From Clusia tigrina (Eukaryota > Arthropoda > Insecta > Diptera > Clusiidae): a stretch of DNA of 64,000 nucleotides. The stretch covers positions 236,437,889-236,501,888 of the forward strand of contig OV050030.1 of NCBI GenBank assembly GCA_920105625.2, given 5' to 3'. Position 1 is the first letter of the stretch. Every line of letters begins with the position of its first letter. This document shows, piece after piece, positions 58,937 to 64,000 of this stretch. Under the pieces are notes generated by a model. It was given only the letters and a program-made list of their open reading frames with translations. It was not told the origin of the DNA and searched no databases. The translations under genes and the position numbers were made by a program.

Positions 58937-61900
58937 TTGAAGTTTTATCAGTTTTTGATTTGAGACTCAAGGGTAGCATAGCTTTGAGCGATAGCTTAAG
59001 TTGACAAGCGACTCGAGTACTTTATTGTTACAAAATTTCAAGGTTTTATGACGCTCCAGTAAAAAGTTACAAGCATTTATATGTTGCAAACTTTGATAGG
59101 TGTAGGACGTACCGTATAGAAGTTAGGGCCATTTGAAGTTTTATTAGTGTCTGATTTGGGACTCAAGGTTAGCATAGCTTTGAGCGATAGATTAAATTGA
59201 CAAGAGGCTCGAGTACTTTATTGTTACAAAATTTCAAGGTTTTATGACGCTCCAGTAAAAAGTTACAAGCATTTGTATGTTGCAAACTTTGATAGGTGTA
59301 GGACGTACCGTATAGAAGTTAGGGCCATTTGAAGTTTTATCAGTGTTTGATTTGGGACTCAAGGGTAGCAAAGCTTTGAGCGATAGCTTAATTTGACAAG
59401 AGGCTCGAGTACTTTATTGTTATAAAATTTTAAGGTTTTATGACGCTCCAGTAAAAAGTTACAAGCATTTGTATGTTGCAAACTTTGATAGGTGTAGGAT
59501 GAACCGTATAGAAGTTAGGGCCATTTGAAGTTTTATCGGTGTTTGATTTGGGACTCAAGGGTAGCATAGCTTTGAGCGATAGCTTAAATTGACAAGAGGC
59601 TCGAATAATTTATTGTTACAAAATTTCAAGGTTTTATGACGCTCCAGTAAAAAGTTACAAGCATTTGTATGTTGCAAACTTTGATAGGTGTAGGACGTAG
59701 CGTATATAAGTTAGGGCCATTTGAAGTTTTATCAGTGCTTGATTTGGGACTCAAGGGTAGCATAGCTTTGAGCGATAGCTTAAATTGACAAGAGGCTCGA
59801 GTACTTTATTGTTACAAAATTTCAACGCTTTATGACGCTCCAGTAAAAAGCTACAAGCATTTGAATGTTGCAAACTTTGATAGGTGTAGGACGTACCGTA
59901 TAAAAGTTAGGGCCATTTGAAGTTTTGTCAGTGTTTGATTTGGGACACAAGGGTATCATAGCTTTCAGCGATAACTTAAATTGACAAGAGGCTCGAATAA
60001 TTTATTGTTACAAAATTTCAAGGTTTTATGACGCTCCAGTAAAAAGTTACAAGCATTTGTATGTTGCAAACTTTGATAGGTGTAGGACGTACCGTATAAA
60101 AGTTAGGGCCATTTGAAGTTTTATCAGTGTTTGATTTGGGACTCAAGGGTAGCATAGCTTTGAGCGATATCTTAAATTGACAAGAGGCTCGAGTACTTTA
60201 TTGTTACAAAATTTCAAGGTTTTATGACGCTCCAATAAAAAGTTACAAGCATTTGTATGTTGCAAACTTTGATAGGTGTAGGATGCACCGTATAGAATTT
60301 TGGGCCATTTGAAGTTTTATCAGTGTTTGATTTGGGACTCAAGGGTAGCATAGCTTTGAGCGATAGCTTAAATTGACAAGAGGCTCGAATACTTTATTGT
60401 TACAAAATTTCAATGTTTTATGGCGCTCCAGTAAAAACTTACAAGCATTTGTATGTTGCAAAATTTAATTGGTGTAGGACGTACCGTATAGAAGTTAGGG
60501 CCATTTGAAGTTTTATCAGTTTTTAATTTGAGACTCAAGGGTAGCATAGCTTTGAGCGATATCTTAATTTGACAAGAGGCTCGAGTACTTTATTGTTACA
60601 AAATTTTAAGGTTTTATGACGCTCCAGTAAAAAGTTACAAGCATTTGCATGTTGCAAACTTTGATAGGTGTAGGATGAACCGTATAGAAGTTAGGGCCAT
60701 TTGAAGTTTTATCAGTGTTTGATTTGGGACTCAAGGGTAGCATAGCTTTGAGCGATAGCTTAAATTGACAAGAGGCTCGAATAATTTATTGTTACAAAAT
60801 TTCAAGGTTTTATGACGCTCCAGTAAAAAGTTACAAGCATTTGTATGTTGCAAACTTTGATAGGTGTAGGACGTAGCGTATATAAGTTAAGGCCATTTGA
60901 AGTTTTATCAGTGCTTGATTTGGGACTCAAGGGTAGCATAGCTTTGAGCGATAGCTTAAATTGACAAGAGGCTCGAGTACTTTATTGTTACAAAATTTCA
61001 AGGTTTTATGACGCTCCAGTAAAAAGCTACAAGCATTTGAATGTTGCAAACTTTGATAGGTGTAGGACGTACCGTATAAAAGTTAGGGCCATTTGAAGTT
61101 TTGTCAGTGTTTGATTTGGGACACAAGGGTATCATAGCTTTCAGCGATACCTTAAATTGACAAGAGGCTCGAGTACTTTATTGCTACAAAATTTCAAGGT
61201 TTTATGACGCTCCAGTAAAAAGCTACAAGAATTTGTGTGTTGCAAACTTTGATGGGTGTAGGGCGTACCGTATAGAAGTTAAGGCCATTTGTAGTTTTAT
61301 CAGTGTTTGATTTTGGACTCAAGGGTAGCATAGCTTTGAGCGATAGCTGAAATTGACAAGAAGCTCGAGTACTTTATTGTTACAAAATTTCAAGGTTTTA
61401 TGACGCTCCAGTAAAAAGTTACAAGCATTTGTATGTTGCAAACTTTGATAGGTGTAGGACGTACCGTATAGAATTTAGGGCCATTTGATGTTTTATCAGT
61501 GTTTGATTTGGGACTCAAGGGTAGCATAGCTTTGAGCCATAACTTAAATTGACAAGAGGCTCGAGTACTTTATTGTTACAAAATTTCAAGGTTTTATGAT
61601 GCTCCAGTAAAAAGTTACAAACATTTGTATGTTGCAAGCATTTGTATGTTGCAAACTTTGATAGGTGTAGGACGTACCGTATAGAAGTTTGGGCCATTTG
61701 AAGTTTTATCAGTGTTTGATTTGAGACTCAAGGGTAGCAAAGCTTTGAGCGATAGCTTAATTTGACAAGAGGCTCGAGTACTTTATTGTTACAAAATTTT
61801 AAGGTTTTATGACGCTCCAGTAAAAAGTTACAAGCATTTGTATGTTGCAAACTTTGATAGGTGTAGGATGCACCGTATAGAAGTTAGGGCCATTTGAAGT

Positions 61901-64000
61901 TTTATCAGTGTTTGATTTGGGACTCAAGGGTAGCATAGCTTTGAGCGATAGCTTAAATTGACAAGAGGCTCGAATAATTTATTGTTACAAAATTTCAAGG
62001 TTTTATGACGCTCCAGTAAAAAGTTACAAGCATTTGTATGTTGCAAACTTTGATAGGTGTAGGACGTAGCGTATATAAGTTAGGGCCATTTGAAGTTTTA
62101 TCAGTGCTTGATTTGGGACTCAAGGGTAGCATAGCTTTGAGCGATAGCTTAAATTGACAAGAGGCTCGAGTACTTTATTGTTACAAAATTTCAAGGTTTT
62201 ATGACGCTCCAGTAAAAAGCTACAAGCATTTGAATGTTGCAAACTTTGATAGGTGTAGGACGTACCGTATAAAAGTTAGCGCCATTTGAAGTTTTATCAG
62301 TGTTTGATTTGGGACACAAGGGTAGCATAGCTTTCAGCGATAACTTAAATTGACAAGAGGCTCGAGTACTTTATTGTTACAAAATTTCAAGGTTTTATGA
62401 CGCTCCAGTAAAAAGCTACAAGCATTTGAATGTTGCAAACTTTGATAGGTGTAGGACGTACCGTATAAAAGTTAGGGCCAATTGAAGTTTTATCAGTGTT
62501 TGATTTGGGACACAAGGGTAGCATAGCTTTCAGCGATAACTTAAATTGACAAGAAGCTCGAGTACTTTATTGTTACAAAATTTCAAGGTTTTATGACGCT
62601 CCAGTAAAAAGCTACAAGCATTTGTGTGTTGCAAACTTTGATGGGTGTAGGGCGTACCGTATAGAAGTTTGGGCCATTTGTAGTTTTATCAGTGTTTGAT
62701 TTTGGACTCAAGGGTAGCATAGCTTTGAGCGATAGCTTAAATTGACAAGAAGCTCGAGTACTTTATTGTTACAAAATTTCAAGGTTTTATGACGCTCCAG
62801 TAAAAAGTTACAAGCATTTGTATGTTGCAAACTTTGATAGGTGTAGGACGTACCGTATAGAAGTTAGGGCCATTTGATGTTTTATCAGTGTTTGATTTGG
62901 GACTCAAGGGTAGCATAGCTTTGAGCCATAACTTAAATTGACAAGAGGCTCGAGTTCTTTATTGTTACAAAATTTCAAGGTTTTATGATGCTCCAGTAAA
63001 AAGTTACAAACATTTGTATGTTGCAAGCATTTGTATGTTGCAAACTTTGATAGGTGTAGGACGTACCATATAGATGTAAGGGCCATTTGAAGTTTTATCA
63101 GTGTTTGATTTGGGACTCAAGGGTAGCATAGCTTTGAGCGATAGCTTGAATTGACAAGAGGCTCGAGTACTTTATTGTAACAAAATTTCAAGGTTTTATG
63201 ACGCTCCAGTAAAAAGTTACAAGCATTTGTATGTTGCAAACTTTGATAGTTGTAGGACGTACCGTATAAAAGTTAGGGCCATTTGAAGTTTTATCAGTGT
63301 TTGATTTGGGACTCAAGGGTAGCATAGCTTTGAGCGATAACTTAAATTGATAAGAGGCTCGAGTACTTTATTGTTACCAAATTTCAAGGTTTTATGACGC
63401 TCTAGTAAAAAGTTATAAGCATTAGTATGTTGCAAACTTTGATAGGTGTAGGACGTACCGTATAGAAGTTAGGGCCATTTGAAGTTTTATCAGTGTTTGA
63501 TTTGGGACTCAAGGGTAGCATAGCTTTGAGCGATAGCTTAATTTGACAAGAGGCTCGAGTACTTTATTGTTACAAAATTTCAAGGTTTTATGACGCTCCA
63601 ATAAAAAGTTACAAGCATTTGTATGTTGCAAACTTTGATAGGTGTAGGATGCACCGTATAGAATTTAGGGCCATTTGAAGTTTTATCAGTGTTTGATTTG
63701 GGACTCAAGGGTAGCATAGCTTTGAGCGATAGCTTAAATTGACAAGAGGCTCGAATACTTTATTGTTACAAAATTTCAAGGTTTTATGACGCTCCAGTAA
63801 AAAGTTACAAGCATTTGTATGTTGCAAAATTTAATTGGTGTAGGACGTACCGTATAGAAGTTAGGGCCATTTGAAGTTTTATCAGTTTTTGATTTGAGAC
63901 TCAAGGGTAGCATAGCTTTGAGCGATAGCTTAAGTTGACAAGAGACTCGAGTACTTTATTGTTACAAAATTTCAAGGTTTTATGACGCTCCAGTAAAAAG

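Larger units (their letters stand above)
33860..64000 (+). repeat. Right satellite array
   Basis: About 150 head-to-tail monomers of the 196-bp satellite, interrupted by no other sequence. Fourteen f-type 213-bp monomers lie to the right of element 1, thirteen of them in this block. Organisation is less regular than on the left: types a-f alternate with divergent types (gctctag/cattagtatg, tttaattggtg, gcagttgaattttgc, gtgtctgatttgg, catttatatg). Several multi-kilobase duplications are layered on this and listed separately. No RNA gene, unrelated transposon or host gene is visible. The array continues past the window end. Confidence 0.96.

Overview
The window is almost entirely satellite DNA. 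An AT-rich monomer of 196 bp is repeated head to tail in one orientation from base 1 to base 64,000. Two related BEL/Pao LTR retrotransposons interrupt it: one complete but mutated (20,574-26,859, plus strand) and one cut short (30,748-33,859, minus strand). I see no host protein gene, rRNA, tRNA or CRISPR array. The retroelement domains (DUF1759-type Gag with CCHC knuckles, DUF1758-type protease, Pao-type RT/RNase H, H2C2 integrase, DUF5641-type tail) suggest an arthropod, most likely an insect. The species cannot be read from the sequence, and I do not recognise the satellite. Long higher-order arrays with nested retrotransposons fit pericentromeric or centromeric heterochromatin; that is inference.

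The satellite is organised in higher-order repeats (HORs). Six monomer types can be told apart by diagnostic bases: a (gatgcaccg or gatgaaccg), b (cgaataattt, tagcgtatataag, cagtgcttg), c (catttgaatg, accgtataaaag, gggacacaag), d (ttcagcgataac, gtgtgttgc, gggtgtagggcg), e (gacaagaagctcg, atttgatg) and f (gagccataac, gatgctcc, plus a 17-bp internal duplication that makes it 213 bp). In the left array (1-20,573) the order a-b-c-d-e-f forms a 1,193-bp 6-mer, and a-b-c-d-a'-b'-c'-d'-e-f forms a 10-mer of 1,975-1,976 bp. A patch at about 7,230-8,490 is built of other monomer types that are common in the right half. The middle array (26,860-30,747) and right array (33,860-64,000) are more mixed. They carry recent duplications: 2.0 kb at offset 2,370, a 1,994-bp tandem pair, about 2.7 kb at offsets 4,108 and 3,929, and a block at offset 4,150.

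Retroelement 1 has two 265-bp LTRs that differ at 4 positions, a polypurine tract and a 5-bp target duplication (ggtag). Its coding region is broken in at least four places, so it is not autonomous. Retroelement 2 is the same family in the opposite direction. It keeps only its 5' LTR, leader, gag, protease and the start of RT, and is cut at a 4-bp microhomology with the satellite. The two shared 3,112-bp parts form a large inverted repeat around a 7.06-kb spacer.

The least expected signal is in the satellite itself. At one position the b and c monomers carry TATATAAG and TATAAAAG, where other monomers mostly have TATAGAAG. Each lies 31 bp upstream of the A in TCAGTG, an insect-like initiator. 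The array therefore holds regularly spaced sequences that look like TATA+Inr core promoters.
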